From an uncultured Olsenella sp. (lineage in GTDB: Bacteria; Actinomycetota; Coriobacteriia; Coriobacteriales; Atopobiaceae): 6,595 bases of DNA. Every line of letters begins with the position of its first letter. Position 1 is the stretch's first letter. The position numbers and the translations under genes are program-made. Below the pieces are notes generated by a model, which was given only the letters and a program-made list of their open reading frames with translations, was not told where the DNA came from and did not search any database. Where the stretch lies: the NCBI GenBank assembly GCA_937900605.1, contig CALCDK010000047.1:1-6595 (forward strand), written 5' to 3'. Below are positions 1-6,210 of the stretch, piece by piece.

Positions 1-399
1 GAGCCGGTGGCCGCACGCGGGGCAGGCGTGCGAGCCCACGCGCGAGAAGAGCAGCCTCAGCGAGGCGAGCAGCTCGGTGGAGGTGCCGAAGGTGCTGCAC
101 ACGCCGCCGGCCGCGGGCCTCTGGTGCAGCGCGATCGCGGCGGGCACGTGGCAGACCTCGTCGACCTGGGCGTGGGCGGCCTGCGTGAGGCGGCGGCGCG
201 TGTAGGCCGAGAGGGACTCCAGGTAGCGCCGCGAGCCCTCCGCGTAGAGCACGCCGAGGGCCAGCGACGACTTGCCCGAGCCCGAGACGCCCGCGATGCC
301 CACGAGCCTTCCGAGCGGGACGTCCACGTCGACGTCGCGCAGCGTGTGGACGCGCGCCCCCCGGACGCGGACGCAGCCCGGCGCGTCGGGAGCGCTCAC
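1..399 (-). CDS. UvrA-family ABC ATPase, N-terminal part (cut by window edge)
   Basis: The first 133 residues of a UvrA-type ATPase are present; the gene runs off the left edge. Visible marks are the [14 protein letters not shown] opening, a Walker A loop GVSGSGKSS at residues 37-45, the UvrA signature [18 protein letters not shown] at 52-69, the [15 protein letters not shown] block at 105-122, and the first CPAC pair of a zinc module at 126-129. Canonical UvrA has DQK followed by an Arg-rich SRNPRSTVGT stretch in the signature region; here it reads [15 protein letters not shown]. This points to a UvrA paralogue (UvrA2/DrrC-like, some linked to drug or DNA-damage tolerance) rather than the housekeeping nucleotide-excision repair subunit. 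That subclass call is inference because most of the protein is missing. The GTG start at 399 overlaps the upstream gene's TGA as GTGA, with GAGG just upstream, which indicates translational coupling. Confidence 0.85.
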   Translation of the reverse strand, partial: MSAPDAPGCVRVRGARVHTLRDVDVDVPLGRLVGIAGVSGSGKSSLALGVLYAEGSRRYLESLSAYTRRRLTQAAHAQVDEVCHVPAAIALHQRPAAGGVCSTFGTSTELLASLRLLFSRVGSHACPACGHRL

Positions 400-1373
400 G
401 AGCGCGCCTCGTCGTCGGCGCCGTCGGCGGCAGCGGCTCCGTCGGGCGCGGGGTCGGGCCCGGGGGACGTGGCGCCGGGCACGCCGGGCTCGGGGAGGGC
501 GCGCTTCTCGCCGTCATCGGCGTCGGCGTCGTCGGCGTCGTCGTCGGCGGACCAGTCGTGGGGGCGCACGATGAGGCCACGCGCGACGGAGCGGGCGATG
601 CGGCACCTGCGGCCCTGGCCCACGTCGCCGTCGCGGACCATGAAGTAGCCGCCGACGGAGAAGACCACGGCGCCGACGAAGTTGACGACGAGGTCCTTCA
701 TGGTGTCGTTGAGGCCGACGTCGAGGTAGCCGCCCTCGACGACCACCTGCGACCCGTCGGCGCAGTCGATCGTGGTGCGCACCACGTCGCGCACGGGCAC
801 GAGCTGCTGGTCGTGCTCCGGGTCGAGCGCGACGGACTGGAAGTCGGTGATGACGAAGTCCTTCTGCATGTCCTGGCCCAGGAACGTGTCGCCGGTGTAC
901 TCGACGAACTCCCAGCACACGCCGATGGTCATCGAGAAGCAGAACGCCACGAGCGCCATGAAGAACGGCGACAGCCTCAGGCCCTGCGCCTTGCGGTTGA
1001 GCAGGTAGACCAGCGAGAAGCCCACCGCCGCAGCGAGGAACCCGTTGAGGGTGTGCAAGATCGTGTCCCACATGGGGATGCGCACGTAGAAGTGGTCGAT
1101 CTCGCCCAGGATCTCGGCCGCGAAGATAAACGAGTAGATGATGATCTCGAACGCCGGCGGGATGTCCAGCGAGAAGGACCGCTCGAGCACGCTGGGCACG
1201 AGGAACAGCGCCAGCGACAGGACGCACAGCGCCACGCTCTCCCAGCGGCCGGCGAAGGCGGAGCGCACCATCACCAGCAGCACCAGCAGGCGCAGCACGG
1301 AGTAGACCGCGAAGGACCTGCGGCTCCTTCGGATGTGCTGCTTGAGGGTCGAGAGGTACTCGCGGACGCTCAT
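396..1373 (-). CDS. DUF2238/YjdF-like multi-pass membrane protein with acidic C-terminal tail
   Basis: A 325-residue integral membrane protein of unknown function. Hydrophobic segments lie at about residues 21-41, 45-63, 74-90, 103-125, 135-156 and 229-246. The pattern [25 protein letters not shown] (102-126, interrupted here only in description), the [15 protein letters not shown] stretch at 134-148, the GVCWEFVEY motif at 151-159 and the [17 protein letters not shown] block at 223-239 resemble the membrane-spanning DUF2238/YjdF family. Between helices five and six is a soluble segment (160-222) containing [14 protein letters not shown]. The last 50 residues are an Asp/Pro/Ala-rich, low-complexity tail after a basic stretch ([12 protein letters not shown], 255-266). 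The ATG at 1373 follows a GAGG Shine-Dalgarno. Its stop overlaps the GTG of the UvrA-like gene, so the two are probably one operon. No enzymatic motif is visible. Family assignment is from memory of sequence pattern and is moderate. Confidence 0.8.
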   Translation of the reverse strand: MSVREYLSTLKQHIRRSRRSFAVYSVLRLLVLLVMVRSAFAGRWESVALCVLSLALFLVPSVLERSFSLDIPPAFEIIIYSFIFAAEILGEIDHFYVRIPMWDTILHTLNGFLAAAVGFSLVYLLNRKAQGLRLSPFFMALVAFCFSMTIGVCWEFVEYTGDTFLGQDMQKDFVITDFQSVALDPEHDQQLVPVRDVVRTTIDCADGSQVVVEGGYLDVGLNDTMKDLVVNFVGAVVFSVGGYFMVRDGDVGQGRRCRIARSVARGLIVRPHDWSADDDADDADADDGEKRALPEPGVPGATSPGPDPAPDGAAAADGADDEARS

Positions 1374-1498
1374 GGTGGGGGCCTCGCTGTTCTAGGGTCT
1401 CGTGGGGTCGGGGGTCGCGGCGCGGGAGGCGCGTCGGGTGCGCGTGGCGGCGTCGGTGCGGGCCGCGGGCGGTGCGCGCGGGCGCGCGGCATAGTGAC

Positions 1499-1535
1499 GG
1501 GGCCGCCCGACAGCAGTCGCTGCCAGGGCGGCCCC
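1499..1535 (-). terminator. Hairpin terminator downstream of the deformylase-like gene
   Basis: GGGGCCGCCC at 1499-1508 is a perfect inverted match to GGGCGGCCCC at 1526-1535, with an inner CAGC/GCTG stem (1511-1514/1519-1522). It lies about 70 bases past the deformylase-like stop codon in the leftward direction. There is no T tract, as is common for GC-rich genomes, so its strength as an intrinsic terminator is uncertain. The rest of the 1374-1603 gap is low-complexity GC-rich sequence with no convincing promoter. Confidence 0.55.
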
Positions 1536-1603
1536 GGGCGGGTCGTGGGTGCGGACGGGTGCGGCGTCGTCGCCAGGACGCGGCCGGGCCCCTCTCGCCG
1601 GTG

Positions 1604-2023
1604 CTAGACCAGCTTGCCCTTGCAGTGGTCGACCATGTGCTGGATCATCTGCGCGGTCCAGCCGGTGAAGTCGCGCTTGCGCGGCTTGAGGGCGCCGTCG
1701 ACGAGCTCGTCGAAGGAGACCTTGACCTTGGCGTAGCGGGTGACGCGGACGTCCTCCTCGTGGGTGAGGCAGTTCTCGACCACCTTGGCGCCGCCGAGGC
1801 CCATGAGGACCTTGGGGTTGTACATGACGTGGACCTCGTCGGCGTCGTCCTTGTAGACGACGACGGCCTTGGTCACGCCGATCTGGTTGGCGGCGAGGCA
1901 GACGGCCTCGTCGAGGGACTGCAGGGTGTCGACGAGGTCCGCGGCGACCGAGGCGTCCTCGGCGGTGGCGGGCTCGCACGGAGTGGAGAGGACGGCCTCG
2001 TCCTTCACCAGTTCCTTGATCAT
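1604..2023 (-). CDS. def: Peptide deformylase family protein with altered active site (HMVDH)
   Basis: A 139-residue protein of the peptide deformylase fold, the metalloenzyme family that removes the formyl group from the N-terminal Met of new proteins. The three family motifs are visible in order: CLAANQIGV at 42-50 (family GxGLAAxQIG), ENCLT at 83-87 (family EGCLS, with metal-ligand Cys85), and QHMVDH at 128-133 (family QHExDH). The metal-binding residues Cys85, His129 and His133 are kept, but the catalytic Glu of HExxH is Met130. The Gly in EGCLS is Asn. The protein is shorter than typical deformylases (about 150-190 residues) and ends right after the HExxH helix. The ATG at 2023 is supported by AAAGGAA five bases upstream and a TATAAT box about 44 bases upstream; the open frame extends farther but is not coding-like. 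It is probably monocistronic. It could be a non-catalytic or differently specific homologue rather than the essential deformylase. Confidence 0.9.
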   Translation of the reverse strand: MIKELVKDEAVLSTPCEPATAEDASVAADLVDTLQSLDEAVCLAANQIGVTKAVVVYKDDADEVHVMYNPKVLMGLGGAKVVENCLTHEEDVRVTRYAKVKVSFDELVDGALKPRKRDFTGWTAQMIQHMVDHCKGKLV

Positions 2024-2050
2024 TGGTGTTCCTTTCGGCGCGTTCCTGGA

Positions 2051-2080
2051 CTTCTCACGCGTGTTCATTATAGCGAGAAG
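2051..2080. promoter_or_regulatory. Operator-like inverted repeat across the deformylase-gene -10 box
   Basis: CTTCTC at 2051-2056 and GAGAAG at 2075-2080 are perfect inverted arms separated by 18 bases; extended to eight bases they match at 7 of 8 positions. The TATAAT box lies between the arms, next to the right one. This geometry suits a dimeric regulator covering the -10 region and start point. Binding is inferred, and the regulator is unknown. Confidence 0.35.
2067..2072 (-). promoter_or_regulatory. -10 box (TATAAT) for the deformylase-like gene
   Basis: The leftward strand reads a perfect TATAAT at 2072-2067, about 44 bases before the ATG at 2023, which would give a leader of roughly 35 bases. 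It stands out in very GC-rich surroundings. No good -35 hexamer is seen at 16-18 bases spacing (the sequence there is close to ACGGCG), so the promoter may depend on an activator or on other contacts. Confidence 0.6.
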
Positions 2081-2190
2081 CCCGCGGCGCGCCGTGCCCG
2101 CGCGAGGTCCCCACGTCGCAACGCGTGGACGGGCCGCGGGCGCAGGGCGTACCATGGGGGCGCACGAAAGCGGACGCGCGGGCTTCTCGC
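2073..2190. repeat. 14-bp inverted repeat pair in the divergent intergenic region
   Basis: GCGAGAAGCCCGCG at 2073-2086 is the exact reverse complement of CGCGGGCTTCTCGC at 2177-2190. One copy abuts the -10 box of the leftward gene, the other lies about 30 bases before the start codon of the rightward gene. The symmetrical placement suggests a shared control site for both genes. Confidence 0.5.
2126..2155 (+). promoter_or_regulatory. Possible promoter for the NifX-like gene
   Basis: TGGACG (2126-2131) and TACCAT (2150-2155) are spaced by 18 bases and match the -35 and -10 consensus at about 4 of 6 positions each. The boxes lie about 65 bases before the ATG at 2221. A short inverted repeat CCACG/CGTGG (2111-2115/2124-2128) overlaps the -35 side. 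The call rests on weak matches only. Confidence 0.25.
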
Positions 2191-2196
2191 CGCGCG
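2175..2196 (+). promoter_or_regulatory. Hairpin in the NifX-like gene leader with GCTTCTCG loop
   Basis: CGCGCGG (2175-2181) pairs perfectly with CCGCGCG (2190-2196), leaving an eight-base loop GCTTCTCG. It ends nine bases before the GAGAGG Shine-Dalgarno, so in RNA it could affect ribosome access. Its loop contains the CTTCTC motif seen in other intergenic hairpins of this window. Function is inferred. Confidence 0.3.
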
Positions 2197-2220
2197 CAGG
2201 ACAAGAGAGGTTGATGCCAC

Positions 2221-2583
2221 ATGAAGATCGCGGTCCCGTCCCTGGGCGAGGGAGGCCTCGACGCGCAGCGCTCCGCACACTTCGGACACGCCGACTGCTT
2301 CACCGTCGTCAACGTCGTCGACGGCGAGGTCGCCAGCGTCGACACCATCGCCAACCCGCCCCACGAGCACGGCGGCTGCATGAGGCCCGTCGCCATGCTG
2401 TCCGAGGCCGGCATCGACGCCATCGTCGCCGCCGGCATGGGCATGCGCCCGATGCAGGGCTTCGCCGACGCCGGCATCGCCGTGCTGCACGACGCCACCA
2501 CGCCCACCGTGGGCGAGGTCGCGCTTCTCGCCGCCTCCGGCGAGCTGGGCGCCATGGGCGCGGAGCACGCCTGCAAGCACTAG
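2221..2583 (+). CDS. NifX/NifB-type (dinitrogenase iron-molybdenum cofactor) domain protein
   Basis: A 120-residue single-domain protein of the NifX/NifY/NifB-C-terminal superfamily, a ribonuclease-H-like fold that binds or carries iron-sulphur or iron-molybdenum cluster precursors. Family marks are MKIAVPS at the start, SAHFGHADCFTVV at 18-30, the NPPHEHGG turn at 46-52, and the GIDAIVAAGMGMRPMQGFADAGIAVL block at 64-89 (described, split here by position). The C-terminus ends EHACKH, and His/Cys are also found at His48, His50 and Cys53, which could bind a metal. ATG at 2221 has GAGAGG ten bases upstream. No nitrogenase genes are nearby; stand-alone members are common in anaerobes and their role is mostly unknown, so metal trafficking is only a suggestion. 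The gene is probably monocistronic, closed by a terminator. Confidence 0.88.
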   Translation: MKIAVPSLGEGGLDAQRSAHFGHADCFTVVNVVDGEVASVDTIANPPHEHGGCMRPVAMLSEAGIDAIVAAGMGMRPMQGFADAGIAVLHDATTPTVGEVALLAASGELGAMGAEHACKH

Positions 2584-2590
2584 CGCCACG

Positions 2591-2623
2591 GGCGCCCCGC
2601 CGTGCCGGCCGCGACGGGGCGCC
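2591..2623 (+). terminator. Hairpin terminator after the NifX-like gene
   Basis: GGCGCCCCG (2591-2599) and CGGGGCGCC (2615-2623) form a perfect nine-base stem with a 15-base loop, starting eight bases after the TAG stop. No T run follows, as with the other hairpins in this window. Confidence 0.6.
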
Positions 2624-3018
2624 GCTCGTGCGCGGGCGCCTCGGGACGGCACGCGGCCCCGGCCCGATCAGCCCGACGTCGCCGTGGCCCGGGTGCCCAC
2701 GCGCACGTCGCCTCGGTACGGATGCGTACGCGCGAGGGCGCGACGCGGAGGAGGCCCCATGGCCCCCGTTCGAATCCTCAAGTCCCTCAACGTCCTCTCG
2801 GGCGTCCCCACACAGCTGCTCGACGCCGGCATGACGCCCAAAGACGTTCCAGGACACGCGCCTGCCCAAGCTGCCGTATCCTCTCCCCTAGCACGCGGCG
2901 GCAACGCGGCGGCGCGGCGGCGTGCGGCGATCCGACGGCACGCGGCGACGATCAGGCCGCGGTGGCGCGCGCACTGTGACGCGCGGCGCGGGCGAGAGGG
3001 ACGGCGAGGGGGGACGCG
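2624..3018. other. Intergenic stretch between NifX-like gene and trmL
   Basis: Apart from the frame-broken small coding remnant at 2759-2891, this stretch is GC-rich and does not look coding. A TATCCT hexamer at 2877-2882 might serve as a -10 box for trmL but has no clear -35 partner. The near-palindrome GTACGGATGCGTAC occurs around 2717-2730. The 120 bases before trmL are dominated by GCG-type low-complexity sequence. Confidence 0.5.
2759..2891 (+). pseudogene. Small (about 43-codon) coding remnant or gene with a one-base frameshift
   Basis: ATG at 2759 follows GGAGGAGG by four bases. The first 28 codons read MAPVRILKSLNVLSGVPTQL then LDAGMTPK, with 23 of 27 codons after the start ending in G or C and only about 12 of 27 G/C at second positions, a strong coding signature. 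After the run CCCAAAG (2837-2843) that signature moves to the +1 frame, which reads TFQDTRLPKLPYPLP and stops at TAG 2889-2891 with 13 of 15 G/C-ending codons. Removing one base from the C3A3 run restores a single 43-residue reading frame. I do not recognise the protein. Options are a recent frameshift mutation, a sequencing error, a programmed frameshift, or chance. Confidence 0.4.
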
Positions 3019-3636
3019 ATGCTCAACGTGGTGCTGGTGGCGCCGGAGATCCCGGCCAACACCGGCAACATCGGCAGGACCTGCGTGGTCACGGGCGCGA
3101 GGCTGCACCTGGTGGGGCCGCTGGGCTTCTCGCTGGACGACCGCATGCTGGAGCGCGCGGGCCTGGGCTACTGGCGCAGCCTCGACGTGACGACCTACGA
3201 CGACTGGGGCGACTTCGTGCGCCGCTGCGGCCTGGCCGGCGAGAAGGGCGACCCCGCGGGGGTGGACCCCGCCGCCGCTCGCCGCCTGCACCTGCTCACC
3301 AAGAAGGCACGGCGCACGTACGCCGAGGCGACCTACTCGGACGGGGACTGGCTGGTGCTGGGCTGCGAGAGCCGGGGCCTGGACGAGTCCCTCCTCGCCG
3401 CGCTGCCGGACCGCTGCGAGCGGATCCCCATGCTGCCCGACGCGGCCTCGCTGAGAGACGCCGACACCTGGGGCGCGGGGCTTCCCGCACGCGACCACCA
3501 CGCACTCGCGCGGCAAGACGCGTGCGGCAACTTCGTGGACCCCGAGGACTGGCGCATCTCGGCGCTCAACCTCTCGAACGCGGCGGCCGTGGTGCTGTAC
3601 GAGGCGCTGCGCCAGCTGGGCTTCCCGGGGATGTGA
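3019..3636 (+). CDS. trmL: tRNA (cytidine(34)-2'-O)-methyltransferase, SPOUT family
   Basis: TrmL methylates the ribose of the wobble nucleotide (C/cmnm5U34) in leucine tRNAs using S-adenosylmethionine; it is a trefoil-knot SPOUT enzyme acting as a dimer in the cytoplasm. Motifs: VVLVAPEIPANTGNIGRTC at 4-22 (motif 1), LVGPLGFSLDDRMLERAGLGYW at 31-52 (described by position), the LGCESRGLDESLL motif 2 at 114-126, RIPM at 135-138, and LNLSNAAAVVLYEALRQLGFPGM at 183-205 (motif 3, AdoMet-binding knot). At 205 residues it is longer than the usual about 155: a small insert sits near 72-86 and a larger one of about 38 residues near 141-178, between RIPM and LNLSN, and the RSLNLSN of the family reads SALNLSN. 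ATG at 3019 follows GAGGGGGG by five bases. It converges on tex and shares its terminator. Confidence 0.93.
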   Translation: MLNVVLVAPEIPANTGNIGRTCVVTGARLHLVGPLGFSLDDRMLERAGLGYWRSLDVTTYDDWGDFVRRCGLAGEKGDPAGVDPAAARRLHLLTKKARRTYAEATYSDGDWLVLGCESRGLDESLLAALPDRCERIPMLPDAASLRDADTWGAGLPARDHHALARQDACGNFVDPEDWRISALNLSNAAAVVLYEALRQLGFPGM

Positions 3637-3745
3637 CGCCGCGCGGCGGCACAGGCGAACCGGTCGGCGGGGCGTGAAGCGTCGGGACGCGCGGCGGCGA
3701 CGGCACGCCCCCCGACGGCGTGGGCGAGAGGGACCAGAGGCGCGA

Positions 3746-3788
3746 GACGGGGCCGCGGGCTGGGTCGAACCCCACCTGCGGCCCCGTC
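3746..3788. terminator. Shared bidirectional terminator between trmL and tex
   Basis: GACGGGGCCGC (3746-3756) and GCGGCCCCGTC (3778-3788) form a perfect 11-base stem with a 21-base loop that itself contains GGGT/ACCC. It lies between two convergent genes, about 110 bases after trmL and 45 bases after tex. A second small hairpin, GTGGG/CCCAC (3800-3804/3817-3821), lies next to tex with the CTTCTCGCC sequence in its loop. Confidence 0.6.
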
Positions 3789-3830
3789 GCCGTTCGGTCG
3801 TGGGCTTCTCGCCGCCCCCACAGCCGCGAG

Positions 3831-5951
3831 CTAGCTGCGGCCCTCGACCATGGTCAGCGAGATCTTCTGGCGCTTGAGGTCGACGCCGGTGACCCAGACC
3901 TTGACCGTGTCGCCAACGGAGACGACCTCGCTGGGGTGGCGCACGAAGCGCTTGGACATCTTGGAGACGTGCACGAGGCCGTCCTGGTGGACGCCCACGT
4001 CGACGAACGCGCCGAAGTCGACCACGTTGCGGACCGTGCCCATGAGCTCCATGCCCACCTCGAGGTCCTCGATGGTGCGGGCGCCCTGGCTGAAGATGGG
4101 CTCGGGGGCGTCGTCGCGCGGGTCGCGGCCGGGCTTCTCGAGCTCGGCGACGATGTCGCGCAGGGTGGGGACGCCGCAGCCCAGCTCGGCCGCGAGCTCG
4201 CCCAGGCCCCCGATGCGCTTGCCGATGCCGGGGATGCCGCCCTGCGCCAGGGCCCTCGGCTCGACGCCGGCGCGCTCGAGCAGGCCGAGGGCCGCGCCGT
4301 AGCTCTCGGGGTGGACGCCCGTGGCGTCGAGCGGGTCGTCGCCGCCGGTGATGCGCAGGAAGCCGGCCGAGTTGAGGAAGGCCTTGGGCCCCAGCATGGG
4401 GACCTTCTTGAGCTGCCCGCGGTTGGTGAACGCGCCGTTCTCCTCGCGGTAGGCCACGATGTTGCGCGCGACCGTCGCGGAGATGCCCGAGACGTAGCCC
4501 AGCAGGCTCGCGCTGGCGGTGTTGACGTCCACGCCGACGCGGTTGACGACGTCCTCGACCACGTTGCCCAGCGCGTGCGCGAGCTCCCTCTGGTCGAGGT
4601 CGTGCTGGTACTGGCCCACGCCTATGGACTGGGGCGGGATCTTGACGAGCTCGGCGAGGGGGTCCTGCAGGCGGCGGCCCAGGCTCATGGCGCCCCTCGT
4701 GGTCACGTCGAGGTCCGGGCACTCCTCGCTGGCCAGCTCGGAGGCCGAGTAGACCGAGGCGCCGGCCTCGTTGACGATGGTGTAGCGCAGGTCGGGCGCG
4801 GACTCGGCGATGAACTCGGAGACGACCTTCTCGGTCTCGCGGCTCGCGGTGCCGTTGCCGATGACGATGGTGTTGATGGCGTACCTCTCGACGAGGCGGG
4901 AGAGGGCCCGCTTGGTGCCCGCGACGTCGCGGCGCGGCGGCGTGGGGTAAAGGATCGTGTGGTCGAGCAGGGCGCCGTACTCGTCGAGGACGGCGACCTT
5001 GCAGCCGGCGCGGTAGCCCGGGTCCAGGGCGATCACGCGCGCGCCGCGGACAGGGCGCTGGAGCAGCAGGCCCTCGGTGTTCCTGGCGAAGACGGCGATG
5101 GCGTCGCGCTGGGCGCGCGTGGTGAGGTCGAGCCTGAGGTCGCGCTCGAGGGACGGCGCCATGAGGCGGCGGTAGCCGTCGGCGATGGCGGCGTCGAGCT
5201 CCGGCGCGAAGGGCCCGCGGCGGCGGGGGTAGCGGTCCGAGAGGTGCGCGACGGCGCGCTCGAGGTCGCAGCGCACGTGGACGCGCAGCTTGCCCTCGCG
5301 CTCGCCGCGGTCGATGGCCAGCACGCGGTGGTTCGCGATCGTGCGGGCGGCCTCGGAGAAGTCGTAGTACGGCTCGTAGGGCGTGGACTCGGAGGGGTCG
5401 ACGGCCTCGGAGTCGATGGTGGCCACGTCGCGCGTGTAGGCGCGCATCTCGGCGACGTTCTCGGCGTCCTCGGCCACGAGCTCGGCGACGATGTCGCGCG
5501 CACCGGCGAGGGCGGCCTCGGGGGTGTCGTAGCCCGCCTCGGGGTTGAGGTGCGCGGCCGCGGCGACGAGGGGCTCGTCGGCGTGCTCGGGCTGCATGAG
5601 GACGAGGTTGGCCAGCGGCTCGAGGCCGGCGGCGCGGGCCTTGGACGCGCGGGTGGCGCGCTTGCGGCGGTAGGGCTTGTAGAGGTCCTCAACGCGCTGC
5701 AGGACGGTCGCCGACTCGATCTGGGCGCGCAGCTCGTCGGTGAGCTTGCCCTGGGCGTCAATGAGGGTGATGACGACGGACTTGCGCTCCTCGAGGTTGC
5801 GCAGGTAGGTCAGGCGCTCGTCGAGGGCGCGCAGGGCGACGTCGTCCATGCCGCCCGTGGCCTCCTTGCGGTAGCGGGCGATGAACGGGATGGTGTTGCC
5901 CTCGTCGATGAGCTGGATGACGGTTGGCTTTGCGGCGGTCTCGTCCTGCAT
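3831..5951 (-). CDS. tex: Tex family RNA-binding transcription accessory protein
   Basis: A 706-residue Tex/Spt6-related protein, a cytoplasmic nucleic-acid-binding factor linked to transcription and toxin-gene or stress-related expression in several bacteria. Domains in order: helical N-terminal region with DEGNTIPFIARYRKEATGG at 16-34; YqgF/RNase-H-like domain from about 304 with ALDPGYRAGCKVAVLDEYG at 308-326 (and IGNGTASRETEK at 364-375); helix-hairpin-helix part with VEDVVNRVGVDVNTAS at 465-480 and SGISATVARNIVAYREENG at 488-506; and C-terminal S1 RNA-binding domain at about 633-703 (GTVRNVVDFGAFVDVGVHQD, then GLVHVSKMS). Family members start about 20 residues earlier; here the start at 5951 is fixed by AAGGAG eight bases upstream and an in-frame TAA at 5966-5964, so the N-terminus is genuinely short. 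Upstream lies a long leader with a repeat array. Confidence 0.96.
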   Translation of the reverse strand: MQDETAAKPTVIQLIDEGNTIPFIARYRKEATGGMDDVALRALDERLTYLRNLEERKSVVITLIDAQGKLTDELRAQIESATVLQRVEDLYKPYRRKRATRASKARAAGLEPLANLVLMQPEHADEPLVAAAAHLNPEAGYDTPEAALAGARDIVAELVAEDAENVAEMRAYTRDVATIDSEAVDPSESTPYEPYYDFSEAARTIANHRVLAIDRGEREGKLRVHVRCDLERAVAHLSDRYPRRRGPFAPELDAAIADGYRRLMAPSLERDLRLDLTTRAQRDAIAVFARNTEGLLLQRPVRGARVIALDPGYRAGCKVAVLDEYGALLDHTILYPTPPRRDVAGTKRALSRLVERYAINTIVIGNGTASRETEKVVSEFIAESAPDLRYTIVNEAGASVYSASELASEECPDLDVTTRGAMSLGRRLQDPLAELVKIPPQSIGVGQYQHDLDQRELAHALGNVVEDVVNRVGVDVNTASASLLGYVSGISATVARNIVAYREENGAFTNRGQLKKVPMLGPKAFLNSAGFLRITGGDDPLDATGVHPESYGAALGLLERAGVEPRALAQGGIPGIGKRIGGLGELAAELGCGVPTLRDIVAELEKPGRDPRDDAPEPIFSQGARTIEDLEVGMELMGTVRNVVDFGAFVDVGVHQDGLVHVSKMSKRFVRHPSEVVSVGDTVKVWVTGVDLKRQKISLTMVEGRS

Positions 5952-5959
5952 GCGGGGTG

Positions 5960-5965
5960 CTCCTT
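5960..5965 (-). promoter_or_regulatory. Ribosome binding site of tex
   Basis: AAGGAG on the leftward strand, eight bases before the ATG at 5951. The TAA at 5966-5964 is in frame with tex and overlaps it, which rules out any farther upstream start. Confidence 0.85.
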
Positions 5966-6010
5966 ACTGACGTGGTCGTGCGGTTGCGCCGTGCGCGGGC
6001 GCGGATGCGC

Positions 6011-6206
6011 GTGCGGTCCGGGTCGCGGCGCGCGGGTGCGCGTACGGTCCGGGTCGCGGGTGCGGACCGGGTCGCGGCGCGCGGGTGCGGGTCGCGGCGC
6101 GCGGGTGCGGGTGCGGACCGGGTCGCGGCGCGCGGGTGCGGGTGCGGTCCGGGGTGCGGGTGCGGACCGGGTCGCGGTTCCCGGGGTGCGAGTCGCGGCG
6201 CGAACG
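6011..6206. repeat. Degenerate 25-bp GC-rich tandem repeat array
   Basis: Unit begins GTGCGGaCCGGGTCGCGG and ends GCGCGCGG (25 bp). Full copies start at 6011, 6060, 6111 and 6160 (the last with a variant end). A 24-bp copy starts at 6036, a 20-bp copy at 6085 and a divergent end copy at 6186. Short GTGCGG or GTGCGGTCCGG pieces fill 6105-6110, 6136-6152 and 6154-6159. The CGGACCG/CGGTCCG core alternates between two orientations of its central base pair. The array lies 60 to 255 bases upstream of the tex start codon. Confidence 0.8.
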
Positions 6207-6210
6207 TTCC

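Noticed and set aside
7..648. A 213-codon plus-strand open frame
   Set aside because: Antisense to the UvrA-like and membrane-protein genes and without recognisable motif.
2764..2780. GTTCGAATCC resembling a tRNA T loop
   Set aside because: The flanking bases do not pair, and the stretch has coding composition.
3757..3777. GGGTCGAACCCC resembling a tRNA T arm
   Set aside because: One base short of a T loop, no acceptor, D or anticodon arms around it; better explained as the loop of the terminator stem.
2668..4722. A 684-codon leftward open frame across trmL and the end of tex
   Set aside because: It is Arg/Pro/Ala-rich, spans a convergent terminator and overlaps two strongly supported genes in wrong frames; long open frames arise easily at this GC content.
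6200..6210. GAACGTTC palindrome as a LexA/SOS box
   Set aside because: The GAAC and GTTC halves have no four-base spacer as in the known LexA consensus.
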